A stretch of 64,000 nt of DNA from Niastella koreensis GR20-10 (GTDB lineage: Bacteria; Bacteroidota; Bacteroidia; Chitinophagales; Chitinophagaceae). The translations under genes and the position numbers were made by a program. Of this stretch, positions 9,590-20,510 are shown piece by piece; the stretch's first letter is position 1, and each line of letters begins with the position of its first letter. The notes under the pieces were generated by a model. The model was not told the DNA's origin. It did not search any database and was given only the letters and a program-made list of their open reading frames with translations. The DNA lies in assembly GCF_000246855.1 (NCBI RefSeq), contig NC_016609.1, forward strand, positions 4,972,744-5,036,743, read 5' to 3'.

Positions 9590-9633
9590 GTTTGTGGTTT
9601 ATGGTTTCAAACAACAAACCATAAACCACAAAC
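9590..9633. terminator. bidirectional hairpin between convergent genes
   Basis: GTTTGTGGTTTATGGTTT (9590-9607) is fully complementary to 9616-9633 with an 8-nt loop. It begins 5 bp after one stop codon and ends 6 bp before the other, so it serves both genes. Confidence 0.8.
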
Positions 9634-9639
9634 CCTTCG

Positions 9640-10941
9640 TTATTTCTTCCCGAATAATAACAATGCTTCAGACCCGGTATCTGTACTGGATTCGCCGGGT
9701 GTTTCAACAGTAGCCTGGTGAACAGGCAATGAAATGATAAAGGTAGAGCCTTCATTCACCCTGCTTTGCACCGAAATATACCCGTTGTGTTTTTCAACGA
9801 TCTTTTTGCAGAGGGTAAGGCCAATACCCGTTCCCTCAAATTCGCTGTGCACATGCAGCCGCCTGAACATATCGAAAATCTGTTCGGCATACTGCTGATC
9901 GAAACCAATGCCATTATCCTGTACATAAATGCGGCAATACTTTACAGGTTCTTTATTGGAGGTAGTGGCAGTAATAATTTCTGAATGGATCTTTATTACC
10001 GGCGCTTCTTCTTTTTTGCTATACTTCAATGCGTTGCTCAGCAGGTTCTCGAACAGGGGCCTTATAAGTCCCGGGTTTATGTCGATGGTGGGCAACGACA
10101 CAATTTCAAAAGTGGCTTTTTTGTCCTGGATGCTGGCATCCAGTTCATCCATGGCCTCCTGTAAAATAAGATTGAGGTTATAATTTACAAAAGTATCTTT
10201 CTCATTATTGATGCGGGAGAAGGCCAGGATATCGCTGATGAGCGTTTGCATACGTACCGCTGCGCTCTGAATGCGGTTGATATAATTGATAGCCGGCCCG
10301 TCGAGCACAGGCTGGTACTTCACAAACAGCAGATCACTGAATGTGCGGATCTTGCGCAGGGGCTCCTGCAGATCGTGCGAGGCCATGAACGCAAAACGGT
10401 CAAGGTCGCGGTTGGCCGATTCCAGCAGCGCAATGTTCTCGAGCAACTGCCGGTTCAGCTCTTTTACCCGTTCTTCCGATGCCTTTCGTTCCGTGATCTC
10501 CATTTCCAGGTTGCGGTTAATAATGGTAAGCCGCTTTTCCTGCTCGATGAGGCGATGATTTTTCCGGTAAAGATCTACGAGCACGCCTACTTTTGCGCGC
10601 AGCAATTCGGAGTTAATGGGTTTATAGATGTAGTCTACCGCGCCCATGCGATAGCCCTTGTAAACATTTTCCTCCCCATAATTATTAGCTGTAATAAAAA
10701 TGATGGGAATGTGTTTCAGTTTTTCGCGTTCATAGATAAGGGCAGCGGTTTCAAACCCGTTCAGGTTGGGCATTTTTACATCCATCAAAATAAGCGCAAA
10801 ATCAATTTCATTCAACAGGATCTTCAACGCCTGGCTGCCCGACCCTGCCTTTACAAAAGCATAGCCATCGGGAGCCAGGATGGCTTCCATCGACATCAAA
10901 TTGTCTTCACGGTCATCTACTAACAAAATTTTTGGACGCAT
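9640..10941 (-). CDS. receiver-histidine kinase (REC-coiled coil-HisKA-HATPase)
   Basis: This is a soluble 433-residue kinase. The receiver covers residues 1-125 (ILLVDDREDN, phospho-Asp in LILMDVKMPN, Lys in IYKPINSE), followed by a coiled coil to about 190. HisKA carries the phospho-His in FMASHDLQEPLRKIRTFS, and the HATPase_c N and G boxes are LLSNALKYSK, DNGIGF and GTGIGL. The ATG at 10941 is chosen because the next 29 residues upstream come from repeat-like intergenic DNA. The receiver comes first, so kinase activity is probably set by phosphorylation of its own N-terminus. It lies 136 bp downstream of the giant kinase on the same strand, so co-transcription is possible. Confidence 0.9.
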   Translation of the reverse strand: MRPKILLVDDREDNLMSMEAILAPDGYAFVKAGSGSQALKILLNEIDFALILMDVKMPNLNGFETAALIYEREKLKHIPIIFITANNYGEENVYKGYRMGAVDYIYKPINSELLRAKVGVLVDLYRKNHRLIEQEKRLTIINRNLEMEITERKASEERVKELNRQLLENIALLESANRDLDRFAFMASHDLQEPLRKIRTFSDLLFVKYQPVLDGPAINYINRIQSAAVRMQTLISDILAFSRINNEKDTFVNYNLNLILQEAMDELDASIQDKKATFEIVSLPTIDINPGLIRPLFENLLSNALKYSKKEEAPVIKIHSEIITATTSNKEPVKYCRIYVQDNGIGFDQQYAEQIFDMFRRLHVHSEFEGTGIGLTLCKKIVEKHNGYISVQSRVNEGSTFIISLPVHQATVETPGESSTDTGSEALLLFGKK

Positions 10942-11077
10942 TGTTACGGTTTCTTTTATGCTGAACGCTGAGCGCTTAAGGCTGAACGCCTGTTTCCCGA
11001 ATTCAGTCTTTCCGCAATAATCAAACACCCCGACTTGCGGACAGAGCCTTTAGCGTTTGGCGTTAAGCCTTTAGCGT
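10942..11077. repeat. intergenic repeat words between two kinase genes
   Basis: The tract contains CTGAACGCTGAGCGCTTAAG and two copies of a word like GCGTTTGGCGTTAAGCC/TTTAGCGTTT. These are related to the tracts at 6444, 21990 and 28325. No gene is seen. Confidence 0.45.
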
Positions 11078-14000
11078 TTATTTATAAAACCAAACTCTCA
11101 TCAAAGACAACAGCTGATCTATTTTTAGTGGTTTTGTTATGTAGTCCGAAGCGCCGGCCTCGATACATTTCTGCCTGTCGCCTTTCATCGCTTTTGCCGT
11201 TACGGCAATAATAGGCAAGGTACTGTTCTTATGTTCACGCCTGATCTTTTGCGTGGTTTCATATCCATCCATTTCAGGCATCATGATATCCATCAGTACC
11301 ATATCAATTTTCGGGTTGTCTTCCCTGATAATATTAATGGCTTCCTTCCCGCTTTCGGCTGTAATCACATTAATATTATAACGTTCAAATACCGTAGTTA
11401 GTGCGAACAAATTACGCACGTCGTCATCTACAACCAGAATATTTTTACCAGTGAGAATATCTTCTTTCTTCCTGATATTCTCTATCACTTTTCGTTTTTC
11501 AACCTGCAGGTCTTTATGGTTAATATGCAGCGCCAGTACCGATTCTTCCAACAGGTGTTCCAGCGAATTAACCCCCTTTAACAATATTTTGCCGCTTACA
11601 TTGTTCAGCAGCTGCAATTCTTTTTTATTGAACTCTTTCGCCGAATACATAATTATCGGTGTAAGCCGGGGCTTTCTTTCCGCCACCTGGTTCACCAGTT
11701 CATGTCCCGGCAGATCTGGCAAAGAATAATCGAGAATGATGCAATCGAAATCCTTGCTGTTGATATCGTGCATGGCCTTTTCGCCGGTTTCGGCCAGCGT
11801 TACCTGCATATTGTCGGTGCTTAACAGTTTTACAATCTGCGAGGCATCCAGTTCATTGTCTTCCACCACCAGGATCTGTTTCACCTTTTTCTTGCTAAAG
11901 GCCACTATATCGTCGAACAGGTCGTTGAGCGATTCATTGTCCAATGGTTTCAGGCGGAAGCTGCGGGCGCCGCGTTTCAGGGCCAATGTCCGGTTCTCTT
12001 CACCCGAGATCAAATGAATAGGAATATGCCGGTAGCTAAGGTCGTTGCGTAACAGCTCCATCACCTTCCAGCCGCTTGTATCGGGCAACTTCACATCCAG
12101 TGTAATGGCAATGGGCATAAAGCGGTTGATGAAGTCGAACACCTCGATATAGTTGGTGGCCACGATGGCTTTCAACCCATACTGGTGCGCTTTTTCGATA
12201 ACGATCTTGCCAAAGCGGATATCGTCTTCAACAATCAGGATGGCTCTTTCGTTGGGCGCTACATTGTTGCGGTCGTCGCCGGTATCGTTGATCATTTCAT
12301 TCACGATGTGCATACCACTGGGATCTATACCCTCTCCGGTAACCCTGATGGAATTCAACAACGTATCAATTTCACCACTGTCGTTACCCAGTTGGTACTG
12401 GTATTCTGTAAGGCTGCTTGGTGCTTCACGGGTTACCACACCAGAGACATTATCTATTGGCAGGAACAGGGTAAAGGTACTTCCCTTCCCTGGCGTACTA
12501 TCCAGTTCAATGGTACCGCCTAACAGTTCGGTCAACCCGCGGCTGATAGACAGCCCCAGGCCGGTACCGCCATATTTACGGCTGGTGCTTCCTTCTGCCT
12601 GCTGAAAGGCTTCAAAGATGATGCTTTGTTTTTCCAGCGGGATACCAATACCGGTATCATGAATGGCAAAGCCCACCACCCGTTGTGCGTTATCAAGAAT
12701 GGAGTTACCCGGTTTCCAGTTCTTCTTGGCGTCGTAGATCTTCAGTTTCACCTCCCCTTTCTCCGTAAACTTGAAGGAGTTCGACAACAGGTTCTTCAGG
12801 ATCTGGTTCAACCGTTGAATGTCGGTCTCCATGTTTTCCGGCAGGTTGGTATCTGTTTCTATTGTAAAGCGCAAATGACGGGCTTCGGCAATTGGCTTGA
12901 AGGTAGTTTCCACAAACGAAGTGATCTCGAAGAAACGCACCGGTGCAAAATTGGCAGTAATGAACCCTGATTCGATTTTCGACAGGTCAAGGATGTCGTT
13001 GATCAGTTGAATGAGGTCATCGCCACAGGAGTGGATGGTCTTTGCATACCGGATCTGTTTTTCTGTGAGGTTACCTTCCGCATTCTCATATAGTTGTTGC
13101 GCAAGGATCAGCAAACTGTTCAATGGCGTGCGCAACTCGTGCGACATGTTCGCCAAAAACTCCGATTTATACTTCGAGGTCAGTGTTAACTGTTCGGCTT
13201 TTTCTTCCAGTGAGCGGCGCGCTTCTTCCACCTCCTTGTTCTTGGCTTCCACTTCGTTCTTTTGTTTTACCAGCAACAGGGCTTTATCCTGCAGTTCATC
13301 GTTGGTTCTGCGCAACTCTTCCTGTTGTACTTTCAACTCACTGGCCAGTGATTGCGACTGTGTCAGCAGTTCTTCCGTACGGGAGTTGGCCTCGATGGTG
13401 TTCAACACGATACCGATACTTTCCGTTAACTGGCTTAAGAAGTCGAGGTGGGTCTGGTTAAAGGTATCAAGCGATGCCAGCTCAATTACCGCTTTCACAT
13501 CGTTCTCGAACAACACCGGCAAAATGATCACATTAGCCGGTTTGGCTCTGCCTAATGCAGAGCTGATGCGAATGTAATTGCTTGGTACATTGCTCAGGAT
13601 GATGCGTTCTTTTTCAAACGCCACCTGGCCTACCAGGCCTTCGCCAATGCCAAATTCAGTTTGAATATTTTTATCTGATTTGTAGCCGTAGGCCGCAAAC
13701 AGTTTCAGTTTTACTTCATTGTTGGTATCCTCATCCTGGCGTAAGATGTAGAAGGCGCCATAGTGGGCGCTTACTACCCGTGCCAGCTCCGACAGGATCT
13801 TTTGGGTTACCGTTACCAGGTCGCGTTGTCCCTGCAACATCTGGCCAAACTTGGCCAGGTTCGATTTCAGCCAGTCCTGCTCCTGGTTACGCAGGGTAGT
13901 TTCGCGCAGGTTGGTGATCATCTGGTTGATGGTATCTTTCAACGCTTCCACCTCTCCTTTCGCTTCCACGCGAATAGTCCGGGTAAGATCTCCTTTTGTT

Positions 14001-17000
14001 ACCGCCGATGCTACTTCGGAGATGGAACGCACCTGTGTGGTCAGGTTCTGCGCCAGCTGGTTTACGTTTTCGGTCAGGTTTTTCCAGATGCCGCTCGCAC
14101 CAGGCACACTCGCCTGTCCGCCCAACCGGCCTTCCACCCCTACCTCACGGGCAACCGTAGTTACCTGGTCTGCAAAGGTGGCCAGGGTATCGATCATTTC
14201 ATTGATGGTATCAATCAGCTGTGCTACTTCACCGCGCGATACAATGGTCAGTTTTTGTTTCAGGTTGCCGGTTGCCACCGCGGTTACCACTTTGGCAATC
14301 CCGCGCACCTGGTTGGTTAAGTTAGAGGCCATCATGTTCACGGAGTCGGTAAGGTCCTTCCAGGTACCGGCTACCCCGCGCACTTCGGCTTGTCCGCCCA
14401 GTTTACCTTCGGTACCCACCTCACGCGCCACACGCGTTACCTCAGAGGCAAAACCCTGTAACTGGTCCACCATCGTATTGATCGTGTTCTTCAGGTCAAG
14501 GATCTCCCCTTTAACGTCGATGGCCACTGTTTTCGACAGGTCACCACTCGCCACCGCCTTGGTTACCTCAGCAATGTTACGCACCTGTTCGGTGAGGTTA
14601 CCCGTCATCTGATTCACGGAGTCGGTCAAATCCTTCCACGTACCAGCCACACCAGGCACAAACGCCTGTCCGCCCAGTTTACCATCGGTACCTACCTCAC
14701 GCGCCACACGCGTTACTTCCGAGGCGAAGGCGCGCAGCTGGTCCACCATTGTGTTCAGCGTTTCTTTCAGCTGCAGGATCTCACCGCGTACGTCAACCGT
14801 AATTTTTTTCGACATGTCGCCATTCGCCACCGCAACGGCCACCTCGGCAATGTTACGCACCTGGTCGGTAAGGTTACCGGCCATCTGGTTCACCGAGTCG
14901 GTAAGGTCCTTCCAGGTACCGGCCACACCAGGCACGTTTGCCTGGCCGCCCAGTTTACCTTCGGTACCCACCTCACGCGCCACACGCGTTACTTCTGAGG
15001 CAAAACCACGAAGCTGATCCACCATCGTATTGATCGTGTTCTTCAACTCCAGGATCTCCCCTTTTACGTTTACGTCAATCTTACGTGACAGGTCACCATT
15101 CGCCACCGCCGTGGTTACCTCGGCAATGTTACGTACCTGCGAGGTAAGGTTACTCGCCATTTTATTTACAGAGTCGGTCAAATCTTTCCAGGTACCGGCC
15201 ACACCAGGCACGTCGGCCTGTCCGCCCAGTTTACCTTCACTACCTACTTCACGCGCCACACGCGTTACTTCCGAGGCGAAACCGTTCAGCTGGTCCACCA
15301 TGGTGTTGATCGTATTCTTCAACTCCAGGATCTCTCCTTTTACGTCCACCGTGATCTTACGGCTAAGGTCTCCTTTCGCCACCGCCGTGGTTACCTCGGC
15401 AATGTTACGTACCTGGCCGGTAAGGTTACTGGCCATCTGGTTCACCGAGTCGGTAAGGTCTTTCCACGTACCGGCCACACCGCGCACTTCCGCCTGCCCG
15501 CCCAGTTTACCTTCACTACCTACCTCACGCGCCACCCGGGTTACTTCAGAGGCAAAACCACGAAGCTGGTCCACCATTGTATTGATCGTGTTCTTCAATT
15601 CCAGGATCTCCCCTTTTACGTCCACATCGATCTTACGGCTCAAGTCACCATTCGCCACCGCCGTGGTTACCTCGGCAATGTTACGCACCTGGCCGGTAAG
15701 GTTACTGGCCATTTTATTTACAGAGTCTGTTAAGTCTTTCCACGTACCACCCACACCCGGCACATCTGCCTGGCCACCGAGTTTACCTTCAGAACCTACT
15801 TCACGCGCCACACGTGTTACTTCCGAACCAAAGGAGTTCAGCTGGTCCACCATGGTATTGATGGTATTCTTCAACTCCAGGATCTCCCCGCGTACGTCCA
15901 CCGTAATCTTACGGCTAAGGTCACCTTTCGCCACGGCCGTGGTTACCTCGGCAATGTTACGCACCTGACCAGTAAGGTTACTGGCCATCATGTTCACGGA
16001 GTCGGTCAAATCCTTCCACGTACCGGCTACCCCTTTTACCTGTGCCTGGCCGCCCAGTTTACCTTCGGTACCTACCTCCAGCGCCACACGCGTTACCTCA
16101 GAGGAGAAGGAGTTCAGCTGGTCCACCATCGTATTGATCGTGTTCTTCAGCTCCAGGATCTCACCACGCACGTCTACCGTGATCTTACGGCTAAGGTCAC
16201 CCTTCGCCACCGCCGTGGTTACCTCGGCAATGTTACGTACCTGACCGGTAAGGTTACTGGCCATCCCGTTCACGGAATCGGTAAGGTCTTTCCAAACCCC
16301 ACCTACCCCTTTTACTTTTGCCTGGCCACCCAGTTTACCTTCACTGCCTACCTCACGCGCCACACGCGTTACCTCGGCAGAGAAAGAGTTCAACTGGTCA
16401 ACCATCGTATTGATCGTATTTTTTAACTCCAGGATCTCTCCTTTTACATCCACCGTGATCTTACGGCTAAGGTCACCTTTCGCCACCGCCGTGGTTACCT
16501 CGGCAATGTTACGTACCTGGCCGGTAAGGTTACTGGCCATCCCGTTCACGGAGTCGGTCAAATCCTTCCACGTACCGGCTACTCCTTTTACCTGCGCCTG
16601 GCCGCCCAGTTTACCCTCGGTACCTACCTCCAGCGCCACACGCGTTACTTCAGAGGAGAAGGAGTTCAGCTGGTCCACCATGGTATTGATCGTGTTCTTC
16701 AACTCCAGGATCTCTCCTTTTACGTCTACCGTAATTTTTTTCGACAGGTCACCTTTTGCCACAGCGGTTGTTACCTCGGCAATGTTACGCACCTGGCCGG
16801 TAAGGTTGCTCGCCATCTGGTTTACGGAGTCGGTCAGGTCTTTCCAAACCCCACCTACGCCTTTTACCTTCGCCTGGCCGCCCAGTTTACCTTCACTACC
16901 TACCTCGCGCGCCACACGGGTTACCTCCATGGAGAACAGGTTCAACTGTTTCACCATGTCGTTCACCTCCTTGGCAATGGTGGCAAATTCTCCCTGCAGT

Positions 17001-17518
17001 ACGTGCCCGCCAATTTCAAGCGGCATTTCCTTGCTCAGGTTACCTTTTGCCACCGAGCTGATAACATCCGCAATTTCAATGGTGGGGTGCACCAGGTCAG
17101 AGATGAGGATGTTCAGCGACTCAACACCGGTACGCCAGGCCCCGCGGGCGTTTGGCAACTCAATGCGCTGGTTGAGCTTACCCTGTTTACCAATGGTATT
17201 ACCACCGCGGGTAAACTCCATCATCATTTTTTCGTTGAGGGAAATAATTTCATTCAGCGTATCGCAGATCTTACCGCTCAGGCCCACCTGGTCAATGGGC
17301 ATCCGTACACTGAAATTCCCGTTCTTCACCTGGGTAAGTACGTGCAGCAGCTCCCGGTGGTCCAGCACTTCGCTCATCTCACTCCGGGTTATATTATTAT
17401 CGTTTTCAATTATTTTGCTTGATTTCTTTTTGGGTGTAACGTGTTTGCCGTTTGTGGGCACAGCCTCAGCTACATGCTGCCTGGTAGAGCGAGTAGTATT
17501 GGGTTTTGAGCGCGCCAT
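11078..17518 (-). CDS. giant soluble multi-HAMP hybrid histidine kinase with three receivers
   Basis: At 2146 residues this is the largest gene here. After a basic low-complexity N-terminus come HAMP-like segments, then eleven repeats of 92 residues (about 200-1210), each with [45 protein letters not shown] and [12 protein letters not shown]. Then follow GAF (about 1230-1385), a coiled coil, HisKA with the His in [13 protein letters not shown] (about 1460), HATPase (about 1555-1670, [17 protein letters not shown]) and three receivers (about 1755, 1880 and 2025 onwards; acceptor Asp in [16 protein letters not shown] and LMDIMMPE). No membrane span is visible. The design resembles fungal group III (Nik1-type) kinases, which respond to osmotic stress; the signal here is unknown. 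Confidence 0.93.
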   Translation of the reverse strand: MARSKPNTTRSTRQHVAEAVPTNGKHVTPKKKSSKIIENDNNITRSEMSEVLDHRELLHVLTQVKNGNFSVRMPIDQVGLSGKICDTLNEIISLNEKMMMEFTRGGNTIGKQGKLNQRIELPNARGAWRTGVESLNILISDLVHPTIEIADVISSVAKGNLSKEMPLEIGGHVLQGEFATIAKEVNDMVKQLNLFSMEVTRVAREVGSEGKLGGQAKVKGVGGVWKDLTDSVNQMASNLTGQVRNIAEVTTAVAKGDLSKKITVDVKGEILELKNTINTMVDQLNSFSSEVTRVALEVGTEGKLGGQAQVKGVAGTWKDLTDSVNGMASNLTGQVRNIAEVTTAVAKGDLSRKITVDVKGEILELKNTINTMVDQLNSFSAEVTRVAREVGSEGKLGGQAKVKGVGGVWKDLTDSVNGMASNLTGQVRNIAEVTTAVAKGDLSRKITVDVRGEILELKNTINTMVDQLNSFSSEVTRVALEVGTEGKLGGQAQVKGVAGTWKDLTDSVNMMASNLTGQVRNIAEVTTAVAKGDLSRKITVDVRGEILELKNTINTMVDQLNSFGSEVTRVAREVGSEGKLGGQADVPGVGGTWKDLTDSVNKMASNLTGQVRNIAEVTTAVANGDLSRKIDVDVKGEILELKNTINTMVDQLRGFASEVTRVAREVGSEGKLGGQAEVRGVAGTWKDLTDSVNQMASNLTGQVRNIAEVTTAVAKGDLSRKITVDVKGEILELKNTINTMVDQLNGFASEVTRVAREVGSEGKLGGQADVPGVAGTWKDLTDSVNKMASNLTSQVRNIAEVTTAVANGDLSRKIDVNVKGEILELKNTINTMVDQLRGFASEVTRVAREVGTEGKLGGQANVPGVAGTWKDLTDSVNQMAGNLTDQVRNIAEVAVAVANGDMSKKITVDVRGEILQLKETLNTMVDQLRAFASEVTRVAREVGTDGKLGGQAFVPGVAGTWKDLTDSVNQMTGNLTEQVRNIAEVTKAVASGDLSKTVAIDVKGEILDLKNTINTMVDQLQGFASEVTRVAREVGTEGKLGGQAEVRGVAGTWKDLTDSVNMMASNLTNQVRGIAKVVTAVATGNLKQKLTIVSRGEVAQLIDTINEMIDTLATFADQVTTVAREVGVEGRLGGQASVPGASGIWKNLTENVNQLAQNLTTQVRSISEVASAVTKGDLTRTIRVEAKGEVEALKDTINQMITNLRETTLRNQEQDWLKSNLAKFGQMLQGQRDLVTVTQKILSELARVVSAHYGAFYILRQDEDTNNEVKLKLFAAYGYKSDKNIQTEFGIGEGLVGQVAFEKERIILSNVPSNYIRISSALGRAKPANVIILPVLFENDVKAVIELASLDTFNQTHLDFLSQLTESIGIVLNTIEANSRTEELLTQSQSLASELKVQQEELRRTNDELQDKALLLVKQKNEVEAKNKEVEEARRSLEEKAEQLTLTSKYKSEFLANMSHELRTPLNSLLILAQQLYENAEGNLTEKQIRYAKTIHSCGDDLIQLINDILDLSKIESGFITANFAPVRFFEITSFVETTFKPIAEARHLRFTIETDTNLPENMETDIQRLNQILKNLLSNSFKFTEKGEVKLKIYDAKKNWKPGNSILDNAQRVVGFAIHDTGIGIPLEKQSIIFEAFQQAEGSTSRKYGGTGLGLSISRGLTELLGGTIELDSTPGKGSTFTLFLPIDNVSGVVTREAPSSLTEYQYQLGNDSGEIDTLLNSIRVTGEGIDPSGMHIVNEMINDTGDDRNNVAPNERAILIVEDDIRFGKIVIEKAHQYGLKAIVATNYIEVFDFINRFMPIAITLDVKLPDTSGWKVMELLRNDLSYRHIPIHLISGEENRTLALKRGARSFRLKPLDNESLNDLFDDIVAFSKKKVKQILVVEDNELDASQIVKLLSTDNMQVTLAETGEKAMHDINSKDFDCIILDYSLPDLPGHELVNQVAERKPRLTPIIMYSAKEFNKKELQLLNNVSGKILLKGVNSLEHLLEESVLALHINHKDLQVEKRKVIENIRKKEDILTGKNILVVDDDVRNLFALTTVFERYNINVITAESGKEAINIIREDNPKIDMVLMDIMMPEMDGYETTQKIRREHKNSTLPIIAVTAKAMKGDRQKCIEAGASDYITKPLKIDQLLSLMRVWFYK
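13900..16930 (-). repeat. eleven tandem 276-bp repeats encoding HAMP-type units
   Basis: The GGQA-coding word recurs eleven times between about 14113 and 16880 at a mean spacing of about 276 bp, exactly 92 codons. Units 2 and 4 share LEVGTEG and QVKGVAG, and units 1 and 3 share [10 protein letters not shown], which suggests duplication in pairs. The unit nearest the GAF domain is the most diverged ([22 protein letters not shown]). Such DNA is prone to copy-number change by recombination and to assembly collapse. Confidence 0.9.
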
Positions 17519-17529
17519 AATCAGGTATT

Positions 17530-17685
17530 TTAGTATTTACTTTTAAAATTGTTTGATGCATCAACATACGAATTGCATGGCAACTGATTGGCTAACGTTT
17601 GTTGGGGTTTGTTAGCGGCTTCGGGCAATACAATATTGCCGTTCTTAATGTCAAACAGTGTTCCGTTTTTTTGATAGTAATTCAT
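17530..17685 (-). CDS. possible small protein upstream of the giant kinase
   Basis: A 51-residue frame starts at an ATG ([17 protein letters not shown]) and ends 12 bp before the kinase start. The sequence is not low complexity and the spacing suits a leader or co-transcribed gene. No family is recognised, and the frame could equally be chance. Confidence 0.25.
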   Translation of the reverse strand: MNYYQKNGTLFDIKNGNIVLPEAANKPQQTLANQLPCNSYVDASNNFKSKY

Positions 17686-17897
17686 ACAGTTTTGGGTCAG
17701 TTTTTTTTCATATACAGTTAAACAAAAAGGCAATACGTTCTCCCCATTTAGGCCACGCCACCCCAAATTGGGTAATGGCTTACCCAAACATTTTTATTCG
17801 ATGTATTGTAGTTCTGAAAAGTCCCTCTACTTTAAATGAAAGGCCATGGGCCATTGAGCATAACGAATTTAAATAATATGTTTAAAGCCCGCAAAAA

Positions 17898-18500
17898 TCA
17901 GGAGCGGGTATATTGGTAAACATTTGCCGGCTGACCGGCATCAGAGTGTGGTTGGTTCACAAATTTATAATGCAGCGCACCCGTTTTTGCGGCCAGCCTG
18001 TTACGTTCTTTATCATTCACCGGTATTACCCAAAATACCCGGTTCACTTCGGCATGGGAGAAGAAATATTCAAGACAGCACTCGAGGATCTGCAAGGTTA
18101 CATCGGGCAACGATGCTATCACCGGCATTACCGGAATATATATTCTATAATCGCCTTCGCCGGCATCGATGGCGTCTTTCAATTCATCCTGCAACACCTG
18201 GTACACTTCAAACTGGCCAATGGGCGTATCGTGATTCAGCAATACCATAAAGGCCTGGGCATAGGTGCTTTCGCCAAGCAGAATAAAAAATACCCGCAAC
18301 TGGTCAACCGGAAGGCCTGCCTTGCCGGAGTAACCAGCCGACAGCCATTCGTGAACGGCGTATATGTCGTTATCGGCGTATACAGATACGGGGCGCAAAC
18401 CGATGTGGTAACCCGGCAGCAGTTCTTTTTGCATAACAATAGACTGTTCTTTCCTTACATGGAGGGAACGGCAGAGTAATTCGGGGGATGAGGTTGTCAT
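17898..18500 (-). CDS. GNAT-type acetyltransferase of the siderophore (AlcB/IucB-like) group
   Basis: This is a 200-residue protein. IGLRPVSVYADNDIYAVHEWLS, then IGQFEVYQVLQDEL and GDYRIYIPVMP match the layout of the Acetyltransf_8 (AlcB/RhbD/IucB) family, in which a GxFEVY core precedes the acetyl-CoA region. Those enzymes acetylate N6-hydroxylysine or a related amine during hydroxamate siderophore synthesis. No siderophore synthetase is in the window, so the substrate is open. I use the ATG at 18500; an upstream in-frame ATG would add 27 residues. It is divergent from an AraC regulator, a pairing seen in iron-responsive loci. Confidence 0.6.
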   Translation of the reverse strand: MTTSSPELLCRSLHVRKEQSIVMQKELLPGYHIGLRPVSVYADNDIYAVHEWLSAGYSGKAGLPVDQLRVFFILLGESTYAQAFMVLLNHDTPIGQFEVYQVLQDELKDAIDAGEGDYRIYIPVMPVIASLPDVTLQILECCLEYFFSHAEVNRVFWVIPVNDKERNRLAAKTGALHYKFVNQPHSDAGQPANVYQYTRS

Positions 18501-18973
18501 ATTAAGATAAGATAGGGTGACTTTTTTCAAAAAAAACCGGGGTATCGGATAAAGGTGATGTTTTTGCACTATAAAAATCACCTGTAAGTGGGGAGATCAA
18601 CGATTGTTGGTAAAGTAAACTAATTTTCCATGGCGAAACCAAATTCAATGGTTGTTTTTTATTAGTCTCCGTTTAAAAGCTACCGTTAGGTTAAACTTCT
18701 TTTTATCATTTTTTAAATTCCGTTTTCGTAAATGATTGAAAAAAAAATCCCTTACCTTCAGCCGGTGCAGCTGCATTCTCTATCATGCATATAAAGCATA
18801 CCTACAAACTCCCGCATAAGGGCCTGATGAATACACTGCATAGCGGACCATTGCTAACGTTTGACGATAGGTGTTTCACCTGATTGGTTACCATTTACTG
18901 TACACTGCTCTCAATTACATAACCCATATTGTTTGGGGTTGTATGCTATTGTCAATCTAAATATTTGGTAGGT
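18501..18973. promoter_or_regulatory. divergent intergenic region between acetyltransferase and AraC genes
   Basis: This is 470 bp of AT-rich DNA with no convincing gene. It must hold the promoters of both divergent genes and probably the AraC-type operator. I could not fix a promoter with confidence. Confidence 0.35.
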
Positions 18974-19954
18974 ATGCAAATAAAACTAATCGCAGATAAT
19001 TATAAAGAACTGGCCTTTACAGATCAACTTCCTGGTGTACTGGCCAATTACCTGATCCCGGGCGCCTCGGCCGTTACAGCATCGGGCGACTTTGGCCATG
19101 TGCTGTTTCAGCAACTGCAGCATGATGGTATTTTTATAAGGCTTCAACACTTTATTATGAACCGGGCCTGCACATTCACCATGCAGGAGTTTGAACCTTT
19201 ATTGAAGCTACGCTTCCATCTTATTAATCATATCCAATATCATATTGAGGGGTTGGGCAACCTGGTATTTTATGAGCAGGCATATAACCTGTTGTACTTC
19301 CCTTTTCAAAACCACCGGGTCAATTTTCAAAATGCGGGTGTTTACTTCTCTATCGACATTCATTATCCCGTATATGTTTTGTCTCAAATGTTACCACCTT
19401 TAGTTCTGATGAATGATTTTCAGAAAAAAGTTATTCACCAGCAACCTGCCATGTTAACGCCGGTAAACCAGGTAGCCAGCCGCTCGCTGTTAACACAGGT
19501 ATACCAGTTAATGCAGGCAGGAAAACGTTCTGCCACGTCGCTGCAGGCCCGGTCACAGGCGCTGCTGATCGCCTGTATTGAAAACATTTCTGAACAACCC
19601 GTCTGGGAACCCGTAACCCTTTCCATGAATGAAGCGCAGGCGATATATCAGGCAAAAATGAGGATGCAGCAGGATCTTAAACAGGCATGGACCCTTAAAG
19701 AGCTTACCCAGCTTACAGGCCTGAACGATTATAAACTAAAGACCGGGTTTCAACAACTGTATCAAAGCAGCCCGGCCGATTATTTACGTGATGCCAGAAT
19801 GGAAAAAGCCTGGTATTTGTTATCGGGCAAAAAATATTCGGTATCGCAGGTAGCCGAAGAAGTAGGTTATACCAATTTAAGCGCTTTTTCAAAGGCATTT
19901 AAAAAGTATTTTAACATTACGGCAAGGGAGCGTAGTAAAGAACAAATTGAATAA
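18974..19954 (+). CDS. AraC-family transcriptional regulator
   Basis: This is a 326-residue regulator. The C-terminal ~100 residues hold the two helix-turn-helix units of AraC (WTLKELTQLTGLNDYKLKTGF and VSQVAEEVGYTNLSAFSKAFKKYF), which place it with the PchR-like branch. The N-terminal 220 residues are a sensor region without a recognised motif. The start at 18974 has a GGTAGGT stretch just upstream, whereas the 15 residues before it look non-coding. Its divergent neighbour suggests control of iron or siderophore functions; this is inference. Confidence 0.88.
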   Translation: MQIKLIADNYKELAFTDQLPGVLANYLIPGASAVTASGDFGHVLFQQLQHDGIFIRLQHFIMNRACTFTMQEFEPLLKLRFHLINHIQYHIEGLGNLVFYEQAYNLLYFPFQNHRVNFQNAGVYFSIDIHYPVYVLSQMLPPLVLMNDFQKKVIHQQPAMLTPVNQVASRSLLTQVYQLMQAGKRSATSLQARSQALLIACIENISEQPVWEPVTLSMNEAQAIYQAKMRMQQDLKQAWTLKELTQLTGLNDYKLKTGFQQLYQSSPADYLRDARMEKAWYLLSGKKYSVSQVAEEVGYTNLSAFSKAFKKYFNITARERSKEQIE

Positions 19955-19978
19955 GTTGCAGTTTTGGCGCATCAAAGT

Positions 19979-20050
19979 TGCAGTTACAGGTTACAGGGTC
20001 TAATTTCAGTTTAACCTGTGCATACCTGTAACCTGAAACCTGTAACTGCA
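19979..20050 (+). terminator. long inverted repeat after the AraC gene
   Basis: TGCAGTTACAGG at the left end pairs with the right end (CCTGTAACTGCA), and the inner CAGGTTACAGG and CCTGTAACCTG also pair. It starts 24 bp after the stop. Its words match the element at 1458-1531. Confidence 0.6.
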
Positions 20051-20510
20051 TTAATGAAATCAATAGCTCTAATTAACTACATATGCTTATATAAAAAATA
20101 TTCCGTTTTCGCTTTTTTGGCAAAATGTTTTCATTGATGAATGTAGGAAACGTATAACCGAAATTGTATCTTTATTTACCAATCCGTTCACTATCCATCT
20201 TTCCAAACAGGTTTACCAAGTCATCGTCTACATTTCATAAGATAAGGTTTATCATGGTGTTGTATGATTAGTGTTCTACTCCTGCGCTGGCAGTGGTCGC
20301 ATATTGAGATTTACCGGAAAACGATTAAGCCAATGCATGCTATTTGTGAGGGTTTGCATGGCAACTCGCTCCTTTTCTAACATCATTATCCGGTTAATAC
20401 AATGTGCGCATTACCGGCGCAGGCGTTTTTTTGGGGGAAGCAGTGGATCGCCTACGCCAGGGCTTGCGCCTCCTGGCCGGTTGGCAGATTCAGCGGCACG
20501 CGGGCGTCGA
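20051..20510. other. non-coding stretch after an ECF/FecR pair, no receptor gene
   Basis: A TonB receptor would be expected downstream of this FecR, but none is found. On the minus strand a Shine-Dalgarno-like AAAGGAGCG precedes an ATG near 20367 and a 27-codon frame that then stops. A GC-rich patch lies at 20400-20515. I recognise neither as part of a known gene. Confidence 0.4.

Noticed and set aside
15030-15968. Long open frame on the plus strand across the HAMP repeats, and similar frames at 16410-17546 and 13851-14612.
   Set aside because: They are antisense shadows of the repeat-rich kinase gene with biased composition (many S, R, T, F and P), no family match and no start context.
14085-16930. 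Regularly spaced repeats that could be read as a CRISPR or minisatellite array.
   Set aside because: The period is 276 bp, exactly 92 codons, and every unit is coding in one frame of the giant kinase. There are no spacers.
20090-20510. Decayed SusC/TonB receptor remnant on the minus strand.
   Set aside because: A 27-codon frame with a good ribosome site stops, but I cannot align it or what follows to a receptor N-terminus.
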